35,332 nt of DNA. It comes from Bacteroidota bacterium. Its GTDB lineage: Bacteria; Bacteroidota; Bacteroidia; J057; RFSG01. The stretch covers positions 1 to 35,332 of the forward strand of contig CANHCC010000005.1 of assembly GCA_947459115.1 (NCBI GenBank), written 5' to 3'. Positions 1 to 7,833 of the stretch are shown here, in pieces (position 1 is the stretch's first letter; each line of letters opens with the position of its first letter). The notes under the pieces were generated by a model. It was not told where the DNA came from. It saw only the letters and a list, made by a program, of their open reading frames with translations, and did no database searches. The translations under genes and the position numbers were made by a program.

Positions 1-405
1 AAAATGAAGATACAGAACTGGAATAAACTACCCAACCTATCCTCTCATTTTTATTTCCTTGTTCAATCTAAAATTTAAAAATCAAATTAATGCTAAAAAA
101 GATTGAATGTAATGCCCCGATGATTTGAATCAAGATACTAAAACCTCTATTTCGCGCATTGCGAAATAATTTTATGACCAGCCAATTTAATCCTAATCGT
201 TTATTTTAAAAACAACCAAAAGATTATCCCAAAAACGTAAGAGGCCCTTGGTAAATACGGTGTATCATTATGTTACACATCATGCAATTTTTAGCAAAGA
301 CAACTAATAAAATAATTATTTTAGGAAAGTAAAGAAAACGTTATGACTATTTCCCTATTATAAATTATACGAACACGAACATTACCTGTGACAAAAGATC
401 ACAAC
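1..405. other. Non-coding AT-rich stretch, no gene seen
   Basis: No ORF of useful length occurs on either strand; the longest ATG-initiated reading frame I noticed on the plus strand, starting at base 4, has only about 24 codons. The only structure I see is an 8-bp perfect stem with a 5-nt loop at 148-168 (arms TATTTCGC and GCGAAATA). It is not followed by a clear T-run on either strand, so it is at best a weak terminator. The convergent DUF5916 gene ends at 406 without an obvious intrinsic terminator here. Confidence 0.6.
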
Positions 406-2610
406 CTAAATAAAAAACCAATAATTTAATTTAATTACAATAGCACGATTTCGAACAGCCATGCCATAAGGAAGATAATTATCCGTTACAACAATAAACA
501 AATCGGACATAGGACGGAAACGCCACTGAAATCTGGAGTTGATATTTAAATTATTCAACTGGGTATTATATTGTACAAAAGTGGTAAAAAACAAAGATTT
601 AGAGAGGGACAATTCCACCCTGGGACCTACAAGCCACAATTGAGCATCTGTAAATGGCTCCGGCATCTCGATGAAATTTTGATTCATCGCCACGCCCAAA
701 ATTGCATAGGGCTGAAGACGATAATTTACATTTAAGACGGAATTCTGACGATATCCGATAAAATAGCTACCATAGCCTGCGGTACCTGAAAAATTAAGCC
801 GTTTACGAACATCACTATTTCCTGTAAATTCGAGATTACGATAATAATATTTCCCTTCCGGCAATAAATTCTTATTCAGACCACTTGGATCAAATGGCTG
901 CAGAAGCCAGGTAAACACCTCGTTCCATCCAACTGAGAAACTAGCCGAATTATTTAATTTAAATTGATAAATAAAATTATATAATCCATCCGTGTATCTT
1001 AAGTTTTTATCTGTATAAATATCCGTGAAAACAGAAGGTCCATGATTGTTGATTTTACCTTTAGAAGGAAACCATTTGTAGGATGCAAAATTTTCTGATC
1101 TGAACACACCTGACCTTAATACAAATCCTACTTCAGGTTTATAATTCTCACCTATATATTCATGATTATATTCCACCATCAGACGACGGGAAGAGTAATT
1201 TAACCAAACCGCCTGAGCATTTGAATTATTTAATTTCTGTCCGGGAGTAAATAAATGATGATAAAATATCTTGCCGCGTAATCGGTTATCGGAAGTTGCC
1301 AGATTATAGTCCAGACCTAATACTCTATTAAAATCGGATGTATTGAGCCGATTTCCTTCAAAGCCCTGACGATTCACGAGAATGGCGGAAATATTGGATC
1401 TGGTAAAGACTTGTCGCTGCAAAGCCATAACGGAATAATTCTGACCTTGTAACCCCAAGTCCCCTCTTCCTTCGGTTTGCATGGTCATTACCCCCATTCT
1501 CCAATTTTCATCTAAACGACCACTCAACCGTGCACCACCAAGTATTCGCACAGGTTCGGGCAAGGCGTTAAAATTCTGAATTATTCCAATTTTCCGGGAG
1601 AAAAAAGGACGAATATTTCTGAATCCAAAATTGGAAAACAAATCACTATTTTCAATAAAAAACTGTCTGCGCTCCGGAAAAAAGATAGAGAAACGACTTA
1701 GGTTTGTAACTTGACGATCCACTTCAACCTGCGAGAAATCCGGGTTAATGGTCAAATCCAAATTTAAGGAAGAAGTAACAGCAATTTTAGCATCTGTGCC
1801 TAAACCTGGAATTGGTTTTCCACCGCCGGGTTGAGTATAATCTTTTGAAGCTTGCCAGGTAACAAATGGAATAATGGCTGTTCGATTTTTGGCGCGGGGA
1901 ATTTCATCTGCCCATACCATCTTGCCATTAAACGCAAGGGCTCCAACTTTGAAGTTTCGAGGTATCGGACACCAGGAGGAACTTTCATTTCGTTTTAAAT
2001 CATTACGACTAAAATTAATGCCCCATTCTTTTAAATCCCGATTATACCGAAGCGTACGAAATGGAATCGCAATTTCGACGACCCATCCATAGGGTTCTCG
2101 GCTCACTTTAGAAAACCATTGATTATCCCAATCATTGTTGGGACCGAAAGCGCCACCATAAGACAGCAGACCTTCTTGTTGAACGCCATAAGGATTTACC
2201 GAGAAACAAAATCCATTTGTACCATCCAGGAAAGGATCAATGTAAATAGCAAACGCATCACTACTGGCATATGTAAAATCACGCTTCAAGGATTGTATTA
2301 CATATTTCCCCGGCACGCTATCATAGCAGATGGCAGCTACATAAAGATTGGTCTCATCATAGGTCATCCATACCGTAGTATTGGCTAAGGCATAGGAAGA
2401 GTCGAATGGAAAATTCTGGTAGAATCGGCTGATAGAATCAGCATTTTGCCAAGCTTCTTCCTCTAATTTTCCATCCAGGCGAATGGCTTTTTCTGTTTTA
2501 CGAATCTGAAACCGATAGGATTCTTGGGGCGGCGTTTCACCGGCTTGTAAGACCGGGAAATACAATCCTAAAACACCCAATAGCACACAAAACCTGCCTA
2601 TCCAATTCAT
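406..2610 (-). CDS. DUF5916 outer-membrane protein with N-terminal CBM9-like domain
   Basis: A 734-residue exported protein. Residues 1-23 form a signal peptide ending near LQAGE. Residues about 32-235 resemble the family 9 carbohydrate-binding (DOMON-like) fold that begins DUF5916 proteins, with the characteristic opening IRLDGKLEEEAW and a following TVWMTYDETNLYVA strand. The remaining ~480 residues are rich in alternating aromatic/polar strands and end in an aromatic-rich strand (LNYWFFI), as expected of an outer-membrane beta-barrel. The family is common in Bacteroidota; its substrate is unknown, and polysaccharide or glycan binding is only suggested by the N-terminal domain. The start is ATG at 2610. 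A TAATTTTG box lies four bases upstream and no Shine-Dalgarno is visible. The gene stands alone, divergent from recX. Confidence 0.85.
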   Translation of the reverse strand: MNWIGRFCVLLGVLGLYFPVLQAGETPPQESYRFQIRKTEKAIRLDGKLEEEAWQNADSISRFYQNFPFDSSYALANTTVWMTYDETNLYVAAICYDSVPGKYVIQSLKRDFTYASSDAFAIYIDPFLDGTNGFCFSVNPYGVQQEGLLSYGGAFGPNNDWDNQWFSKVSREPYGWVVEIAIPFRTLRYNRDLKEWGINFSRNDLKRNESSSWCPIPRNFKVGALAFNGKMVWADEIPRAKNRTAIIPFVTWQASKDYTQPGGGKPIPGLGTDAKIAVTSSLNLDLTINPDFSQVEVDRQVTNLSRFSIFFPERRQFFIENSDLFSNFGFRNIRPFFSRKIGIIQNFNALPEPVRILGGARLSGRLDENWRMGVMTMQTEGRGDLGLQGQNYSVMALQRQVFTRSNISAILVNRQGFEGNRLNTSDFNRVLGLDYNLATSDNRLRGKIFYHHLFTPGQKLNNSNAQAVWLNYSSRRLMVEYNHEYIGENYKPEVGFVLRSGVFRSENFASYKWFPSKGKINNHGPSVFTDIYTDKNLRYTDGLYNFIYQFKLNNSASFSVGWNEVFTWLLQPFDPSGLNKNLLPEGKYYYRNLEFTGNSDVRKRLNFSGTAGYGSYFIGYRQNSVLNVNYRLQPYAILGVAMNQNFIEMPEPFTDAQLWLVGPRVELSLSKSLFFTTFVQYNTQLNNLNINSRFQWRFRPMSDLFIVVTDNYLPYGMAVRNRAIVIKLNYWFFI

Positions 2611-2614
2611 ACCA

Positions 2615-2622
2615 CAAAATTA
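2615..2622 (-). promoter_or_regulatory. Putative -7 box directly before the DUF5916 gene
   Basis: On the minus strand TAATTTTG matches the Bacteroidota -7 consensus TAnnTTTG exactly, and the ATG follows after four bases. No convincing TTTG -33 element is seen 19-21 bp upstream. If used, transcription would begin at or next to the start codon. Confidence 0.4.
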
Positions 2623-2864
2623 ATCCGAATTTTCGGAAGGTTGGATACGGCCCCGGGGATTAAACCTGAAGACCCCTGTGTCCTCTGCATGAGATCTACC
2701 AATGCTGGATGGCGTCCAGAAATAACACATCAGAAGCTGAAGATGAATTACAGAATTCTTGATTTTAAATAAACGCCATATGTTCTTGTTGTTTTAAACA
2801 ACAGTTCAAAAATCTTTTTGAATTTTTCCGAACAGATTAAGTCAATCAAACCTAATTTTGAAGC

Positions 2865-3347
2865 ATGGGAGGCTATCCGGGAAAAGATAAAGTCAAAAGC
2901 AGGATTGAACGATACTGTGTCATTCAAGACCGGTGTCAGGAAGAAGTTCGCCAACAGCTCTATCGTATGGGCTGTCATTCTGACGAAATTGAAGAATGGA
3001 TGATTCACCTGATTTCAGAGGGCTTTATTCAGGAAGAGCGTTTTGCGAGATCATTCGCCCGAGGTCATTTTCGCATCAAGTATTGGGGAAAAATCTTAAT
3101 CCGCAAACACTTACAATCAAAAAAAGTGAGTGAGACGAATATTAGAATTGCCCTGGAAGAAGAAATTTCTGACCAGGACTATCGGGCAACCGCGCTGAGA
3201 CTGGGAAAAAAGAAAATTGCCTCAGATAATCTAAAGATTCGCATACCGGAAGACAGACAAAAAGTTTACCGTTATCTGACCGGTAAAGGATATGAGATGT
3301 CGGTAATTCAGGATATTGTGAAGGAGATTCTGGAATCATCTGAATAG
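2865..3347 (+). CDS. recX: RecX-family regulatory protein
   Basis: A 160-residue protein with the RecX fold: three-helix repeats that bind in the RecA filament groove and modulate RecA recombinase. The family opening is clear (RIERYCVIQDRCQEEVRQQL, residues about 13-32), followed by WMIHLISEGFIQEERFARSFARGHFRIKYWG, which matches the second repeat, and a C-terminal repeat ending VYRYLTGKGYEMSVIQDIVKE. The length is usual for the family. An in-frame TGA at 2859-2861 lies just upstream, so ATG 2865 is the furthest available start. No recA is visible in the window. The gene is alone on the plus strand, about 85 bases before the NlpC/P60 gene. A 17-bp near-perfect palindrome (2787-2803) lies in the upstream gap. 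Confidence 0.88.
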   Translation: MGGYPGKDKVKSRIERYCVIQDRCQEEVRQQLYRMGCHSDEIEEWMIHLISEGFIQEERFARSFARGHFRIKYWGKILIRKHLQSKKVSETNIRIALEEEISDQDYRATALRLGKKKIASDNLKIRIPEDRQKVYRYLTGKGYEMSVIQDIVKEILESSE

Positions 3348-3432
3348 ACCTGTCCGATTTCGTTTTCAATAAATCAGGATAAGGTGTGGATACCGGGTGG
3401 GATTTGAGAATTTCCTCTGTTAATTTTCGAGC

Positions 3433-4014
3433 GTGAAACAGAAATCGATATTCTGGGCCGGCCTACTTTTGTCGTTTGCCTTACTACTTTTTTCTTGTGG
3501 CAATAGTAAACGAGCCTCCAAAAAGAAGAAGAAGAAAAAGGCTAAAACCGAAATCAGAAGCCAGAACCATGCAAGCAAAGATGCACTAAAAACAACCAAC
3601 GCAAACACAGGCAATGATCCCAAAAAATCAGATGCCCGAGCGGAAAAGGTTATCCAAACGGCCAAGTCCTACATGGGTACGCCCTACAAATATGGAGGCA
3701 CAAGCAGGGCAGGTATGGATTGCTCCGGATTAGTAGTTACTGCTTTTAAATCTGCAGGCATTGAACTTCCCCGCACCTCAAAGGAACAAAGCCAGAGAGG
3801 CAAGCCGATAGAGAAGAAAGATGTTATGCCCGGGGATTTAGTTTTTTTTAGCCGTTCCTTTAACAAAGAAGTCTCGCATGCCGGCATAGTGGTAGAAGCA
3901 AGCCCGGGGCAGGCAAAATTTATCCACGCGTCTTCAAGCAAAGGGGTAAGGATTGATGACCTGTATGGAGAATATTGGTCCAAACTTTTTTTACTGGCCA
4001 GAAGGATATTCTAA
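3433..4014 (+). CDS. NlpC/P60-family lipoprotein, peptidoglycan endopeptidase
   Basis: A 193-residue lipoprotein with a C-terminal NlpC/P60 (C40) cysteine peptidase domain, a family that cleaves peptide cross-links or stems of peptidoglycan. The signal peptide ends in a lipobox (LLFSC, Cys22). A very basic linker follows (seven consecutive Lys around residues 30-36), then a flexible Asn/Lys/Thr-rich stretch, then the catalytic domain from about residue 68. The triad is visible: Cys97 in MDCSGL, His149 in VSHAGIV and His165 in FIHASS. It should be anchored in a membrane facing the periplasm. The start is GTG at 3433; there is no in-frame ATG nearby and this start gives a proper lipoprotein signal. 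A TAATTTTC sequence lies four bases upstream of the GTG. Confidence 0.9.
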   Translation: MKQKSIFWAGLLLSFALLLFSCGNSKRASKKKKKKKAKTEIRSQNHASKDALKTTNANTGNDPKKSDARAEKVIQTAKSYMGTPYKYGGTSRAGMDCSGLVVTAFKSAGIELPRTSKEQSQRGKPIEKKDVMPGDLVFFSRSFNKEVSHAGIVVEASPGQAKFIHASSSKGVRIDDLYGEYWSKLFLLARRIF

Positions 4015-4056
4015 CCGGTAAAGGGCACAGTCATTATTTTTATATTAATTTCAGGA

Positions 4057-4064
4057 TATTTTTG
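4057..4064 (+). promoter_or_regulatory. Putative -7 box abutting the next gene
   Basis: TATTTTTG fits TAnnTTTG and is followed four bases later by ATG 4069. No clear -33 element is present. A start site at the usual distance would fall on the ATG. Confidence 0.4.
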
Positions 4065-4068
4065 TAAA

Positions 4069-4644
4069 ATGGTAAGAATACTGACGCTTATACTATTTTG
4101 TTTTGCAGGCGTAGCCTATGCCCAAATCCCTCTGCCAGCGATAGAAAAGACACCTGTACAACTCAGCCCCGAACAAAATGCACTAAATTTCATCAGGGAC
4201 TCGCTTTGGAGACCTGAATTATTCGCTGATGCCTGCAAGGGAGACTTATTTAAACCAGGTAAACGATTTTTGGTCTATGACTCCACCTACCACCTGCCGG
4301 AGCCCATTATGGTATATCAACTTGCAAACCCCAATTTAAGCCATGAGGAGTTGATTTCTCTTACCGAACGACAAATCATCCAATTCAGTGAAAAACAGAA
4401 ATTAGACTTTAATCTTTTTGAATCACCCGGGGTTCATTTTACGACAAATCCCAAAGACTTTAAAATTGGTTATTATTTCGTCCGCGTATCCCAACCCATG
4501 AGTTACGAAGGATATCTCTATTTTGATTTTTGGATTAAAGAAACACCTGTTCTACCCGGAATTAATATCCTTATTCGCACCGATGCAAAAGGTCGCGTAG
4601 ATCAATGGCAATCCTATACCATTTGTCAGCTTAGAGAAAAATAA
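4069..4644 (+). CDS. Unknown exported protein
   Basis: A 191-residue protein I do not recognise. It starts with a clear cleavable signal peptide (MVRILTLILFCFAGVAYAQ, cleavage after residue 18 or 19), so it is periplasmic or exported. There is no lipobox, no sorting domain and no later hydrophobic segment. The mature part has a helical, charged middle (residues about 95-115, with HEELISLTERQIIQFSEKQK) and a beta-rich C-terminal half (YYFVRVSQPMSYEGYLYFDFW) that could be a small beta-sheet domain. The protein has two cysteines in the mature part. It lies between an NlpC/P60 lipoprotein and a head-GIN lipoprotein on the same strand; the 54-base and 24-base gaps permit co-transcription, at least with the latter. 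I assign no function. Confidence 0.75.
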   Translation: MVRILTLILFCFAGVAYAQIPLPAIEKTPVQLSPEQNALNFIRDSLWRPELFADACKGDLFKPGKRFLVYDSTYHLPEPIMVYQLANPNLSHEELISLTERQIIQFSEKQKLDFNLFESPGVHFTTNPKDFKIGYYFVRVSQPMSYEGYLYFDFWIKETPVLPGINILIRTDAKGRVDQWQSYTICQLREK

Positions 4645-4668
4645 TATTTCCGGATAGTGATTTCCCCC

Positions 4669-5406
4669 ATGAAACACCTGATTGCACTTACGATATTACT
4701 GGTTTTGTTGGGCCTCAGTCAACAATCCTGTAACCGTGAGGGGGGAAGAGGAATATTTTGCCTGAAGCCCAATGCAAGAATTGTAAGCAAAACGATTTAT
4801 CCGGCTGAGTTTTCTTCTGTACGGATGATACATCCTGCCTCTGTTGTGCTTCAGCATTCCAATGAATTTCGCATGGATGTAGAGGGAGATGAAAACATAC
4901 TGGACAATATAGACTATAAAATTCAAGATGGAGAACTCAAGATTCAATTCGACCGCTGTGTAAGAAACCTAAACAATCCTCCCAAAATCACCTTGAGTGC
5001 ACCTTATTTTGATGGATATTACCTCATGAGTTCCGGTTCCCTTTACATGCCCGACACATTTAAACAAACCGGCAGTTTCACTTTAGACATTTCCGGTTCC
5101 GGAGAGATCAACTGTGTGGTATCTGTGGATGAGTTGAGGACTAAAATTTCCGGCACCGGCTCCATTCGTGTTTCCGGAAGAACGAATACACAAACCCTTA
5201 ACAATAATGGCAGCGGGGACCTGGATTGCTTAGGCCTCCTCAGCAATCGTGCAGAGGTCAATCTGATTGGCTCAGGCAATGCAAATTTGAGCGTAAAGGA
5301 CTATTTAAAGGTTAAAATCAGCGGGAGTGGAAATGTCAATTATTATGGCAGTCCGACGATTGAAAAAGAGGTAACAGGTTCGGGCAAAATAACACAGTTG
5401 AACTAA
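4669..5406 (+). CDS. Head-GIN domain (DUF2807) lipoprotein
   Basis: A 245-residue exported protein, probably a lipoprotein: hydrophobic signal followed by SQQSC with Cys21. The body is a DUF2807 'putative auto-transporter adhesin, head GIN' domain, a right-handed beta-helix-like fold common in Bacteroidota with no firmly known function. The hallmark Gly-Ser-Gly/Gly-Thr-Gly turns occur at roughly 20-residue spacing: SGSGEINC, SGTGSIRVSG, NGSGDLDC, IGSGNANLSV, SGSGNVNYYG and a final TGSGKI at the C-terminus. ATG 4669 is preferred to a GTG twelve bases upstream (4657), because it begins right at the basic-hydrophobic signal (MKHLIALTIL). The gene is 24 bases after the unknown exported protein and could share its transcript. 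Confidence 0.87.
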   Translation: MKHLIALTILLVLLGLSQQSCNREGGRGIFCLKPNARIVSKTIYPAEFSSVRMIHPASVVLQHSNEFRMDVEGDENILDNIDYKIQDGELKIQFDRCVRNLNNPPKITLSAPYFDGYYLMSSGSLYMPDTFKQTGSFTLDISGSGEINCVVSVDELRTKISGTGSIRVSGRTNTQTLNNNGSGDLDCLGLLSNRAEVNLIGSGNANLSVKDYLKVKISGSGNVNYYGSPTIEKEVTGSGKITQLN

Positions 5407-5513
5407 TTAAGCTAATAGTCCCAAACAGAAAAAACTTACGATCTGAGTATTCTTTTACAATATCCTATAAATAACATCGGGATTTTGTAATTTTATATAT
5501 TAATTATCCTATA

Positions 5514-7733
5514 ATGAATAAATTTCTAATTCTTCTATTTGTCCTCCTGATGGGGAATACAGCGTTGATGGCCGGCGATACGACCTTTGTTCGTGCTCAC
5601 AACAAACGCCATCTCAATTGGTATGGAAATTTTGATGAATGGACGGTGTTTCCAAACAATGGCCAATCGTATGAGAGGATTTGGTTATACTTTACCTATG
5701 GATGTCCATCTACCAATTGTTCCCAATGGGACTATACTACCAAAGTGTATTACCGGCAGCATACGGGGCAGTTGGATTCTACCTTACAGCAGGCGCCATG
5801 GTTTACAGCAAATGGGCAGGCTCCGGATTCTGTTTTGTTTAATCTGGATACTACCTGGTCTTATTTTTTCAATACGACAACTCAGACCACAGATTCTACC
5901 CCATCCACGCCTATTCAAATTGTGGAATTTAGGGACACCTTAAACCCCTTATCTTCGACTAATTCTTTTACGGCGTTTCCTGCCGGTTATTATAACTATT
6001 TATATGATTCTAACGGCACCATAATTGATTCATTGTATGTGGCACCGGACTCCACCTGGATGCAAGGACAATGGCCTTATTGGAATGTCTTTGAGGTCGT
6101 CAATAATATTGAAATTGCAAGAGCAATCACCCCGTATGGCGGGCAACTCCCCAATACCTGGAGTTTTACTTGGGTGAGTGATGTTACAGACTTTGCCCCT
6201 TTGTTTAAAGACTCTGCTGAATTTCGTGTTTTATACGAGGGATATCAGGATGGCTTCACGGTATCTCTGGATTTCGCCATGGTTCATGGCACGCCTGCTC
6301 GGGAAGCCTTAGGGGTTCAACAAATGTGGACAGGTGGCTTTTCGTATGGCATTACTACTGACCCTATCGAGGACCATCTGGATGCCCGTGTAGTTCAAAT
6401 TCCAACTTATGCAACAGGAGGAACCAAACTTCGCATTTTACAGACTGGGCATGGCTTTGGCGGAAATCAGAACTGTGCTGAATTTTGCCCCAAAAACCAT
6501 TACATTTCTGTTGACCAGGTAAACACCCATACCGGTTTGGTGTGGAGAGACCAATGCGGATTAAACCCTATTTTTCCTCAGGGAGGCACCTGGTTATATG
6601 ACAGAGCCGCGTGGTGTCCCGGAGAAATTGTTTATCCCTTCGAATATGAACTCACCCCTTTTGTTACGCCTGGTGGCTCCCATACTTTAAACATGGATAT
6701 GGATCCCTTTACGAATGTCAATAATAATTATCCCGGCTATGGCGTCGGGGCAAATTTGATTTATTATGGCAATCCAAACTTTACCAGAGATGCTGGCATA
6801 GAAGACATCCTGGCCCCCAGCCGTGACATGCGTTATCATCGCTTTAATCCGGTTTGTGGCAAACCCAGAATTGTCGTGCGTAACAGTGGCACAGCACCGC
6901 TGACCTCAGTAGATATTGAATATGGAATTGCAGGCTCCGCATCCTCCAGTTATACCTGGACGCCGGTATCGCCCTTAGCCTTTTTGGACACCGCATGGAT
7001 TGACCTTCCTGCGCCAACTTATTCCGACCCTTCAAGTACAGGAACATTCTTCGCGCGCATAGCAGGACTCAATGGCACAGGTGCCGATGAATACCAGACA
7101 AACGATACCCTATTTAGCCAGGTGGAGCAGCCCCCTGTTTATCAGGATGGCATTATCATAGCCATCAAACCCAATAACGCCGCCTCTCAGACTAAAGTAG
7201 AGGTACAGGACGATAACGGCAATCTGGTCTTTAGTCGTGCCAATTACACCGCCAATCAATTAGAACGAGACACCCTGTTACTCCCGCATGGTTGTTATCG
7301 TTTTGAACTGAAGGACGCCGGCAAAAATGGATTAAGCTTCTTTAACTTTAATAACGACGGAGCAGGAACCGCACGCTTACACAATGTGAATAGCGGGGCC
7401 ATGCTCATTAACTTTGACCCCAATTTCGGAACCTCCCAAATCCACTATTTTACCGTTCAATACGGGCTTCAGACAGAAACCCTCCCTGAAACACTCGAAT
7501 GGAATGTCTATCCGAATCCTGCGAATCAATTTATAAAGGTTGATGTCAATAGCTTGTCTGAATATCAGGCCGGGCTTTGGAATATGCAAGGTGTTCAGGT
7601 AAAAAGCTTTGAGAATGTATTCGGAGGGAGTACCCTAAATATTAAAGGGCTGACGCCAGGCTTGTATATTCTTCGACTGGAAGAAGGCGGAGAGGTTAAG
7701 CATACCCAAAGAATCGTCGTATTATCAGAATAA
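5514..7733 (+). CDS. PNGase F-like protein with T9SS C-terminal sorting domain
   Basis: A 739-residue secreted protein. Residues 1-20 are a signal peptide. Residues about 22-430 resemble peptide-N4-(N-acetyl-beta-glucosaminyl)asparagine amidase F, which removes N-glycans from asparagine. Landmarks are the N-terminal NCSQWDYTTKV (Asp73, aligning by eye with the catalytic Asp60 region of PNGase F) and the C-domain run GHGF...AEF..KNH, then WRDQCGLNP, GGTWLYDRAAWCPG at 344-370. Glu323 may match Glu206 of the enzyme; these alignments are from memory. After a beta-rich linker, residues about 662-739 form a type A sorting domain (WNVYPNPANQF ... GLYILRLEEGG), so the protein should cross the outer membrane through T9SS. 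Glycosidase activity is inferred, as many homologues are annotated only as 'PNGase F-related'. Confidence 0.85.
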   Translation: MNKFLILLFVLLMGNTALMAGDTTFVRAHNKRHLNWYGNFDEWTVFPNNGQSYERIWLYFTYGCPSTNCSQWDYTTKVYYRQHTGQLDSTLQQAPWFTANGQAPDSVLFNLDTTWSYFFNTTTQTTDSTPSTPIQIVEFRDTLNPLSSTNSFTAFPAGYYNYLYDSNGTIIDSLYVAPDSTWMQGQWPYWNVFEVVNNIEIARAITPYGGQLPNTWSFTWVSDVTDFAPLFKDSAEFRVLYEGYQDGFTVSLDFAMVHGTPAREALGVQQMWTGGFSYGITTDPIEDHLDARVVQIPTYATGGTKLRILQTGHGFGGNQNCAEFCPKNHYISVDQVNTHTGLVWRDQCGLNPIFPQGGTWLYDRAAWCPGEIVYPFEYELTPFVTPGGSHTLNMDMDPFTNVNNNYPGYGVGANLIYYGNPNFTRDAGIEDILAPSRDMRYHRFNPVCGKPRIVVRNSGTAPLTSVDIEYGIAGSASSSYTWTPVSPLAFLDTAWIDLPAPTYSDPSSTGTFFARIAGLNGTGADEYQTNDTLFSQVEQPPVYQDGIIIAIKPNNAASQTKVEVQDDNGNLVFSRANYTANQLERDTLLLPHGCYRFELKDAGKNGLSFFNFNNDGAGTARLHNVNSGAMLINFDPNFGTSQIHYFTVQYGLQTETLPETLEWNVYPNPANQFIKVDVNSLSEYQAGLWNMQGVQVKSFENVFGGSTLNIKGLTPGLYILRLEEGGEVKHTQRIVVLSE

Positions 7734-7787
7734 TGCTCCGAGGAAAAACAACGGAGGGCTGGTAAATCACCGTTGACGCAAGTTTCA

Positions 7788-7819
7788 TTGGCAAAAGGTA
7801 AAATTTATTACAAATTTTG
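7788..7819 (+). promoter_or_regulatory. Putative promoter of the repeat-protein gene
   Basis: ATTG (ending 7790) and AAATTTTG (7812-7819) are separated by 21 bp, close to the Bacteroidota TTTG-N19-21-TAnnTTTG pattern, with one mismatch in each box. The ATG at 7834 is 14 bases downstream of the box. Confidence 0.45.
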
Positions 7820-7833
7820 CTTTAAATAATACT

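Noticed and set aside
148-168. 8-bp stem-loop as a terminator for the DUF5916 gene
   Set aside because: It lies more than 200 bases past the stop codon and lacks a T-run on the minus strand.
2787-2803. 17-bp palindrome (TGTTGTTT-T-AAACAACA) upstream of recX
   Set aside because: The arms are low-complexity, there is no T-run and no promoter alignment, so I cannot support an operator or terminator.
2748-3008. 86-codon ORF on the minus strand over the start of recX
   Set aside because: It is antisense to a clear RecX coding region and has no recognisable domain.
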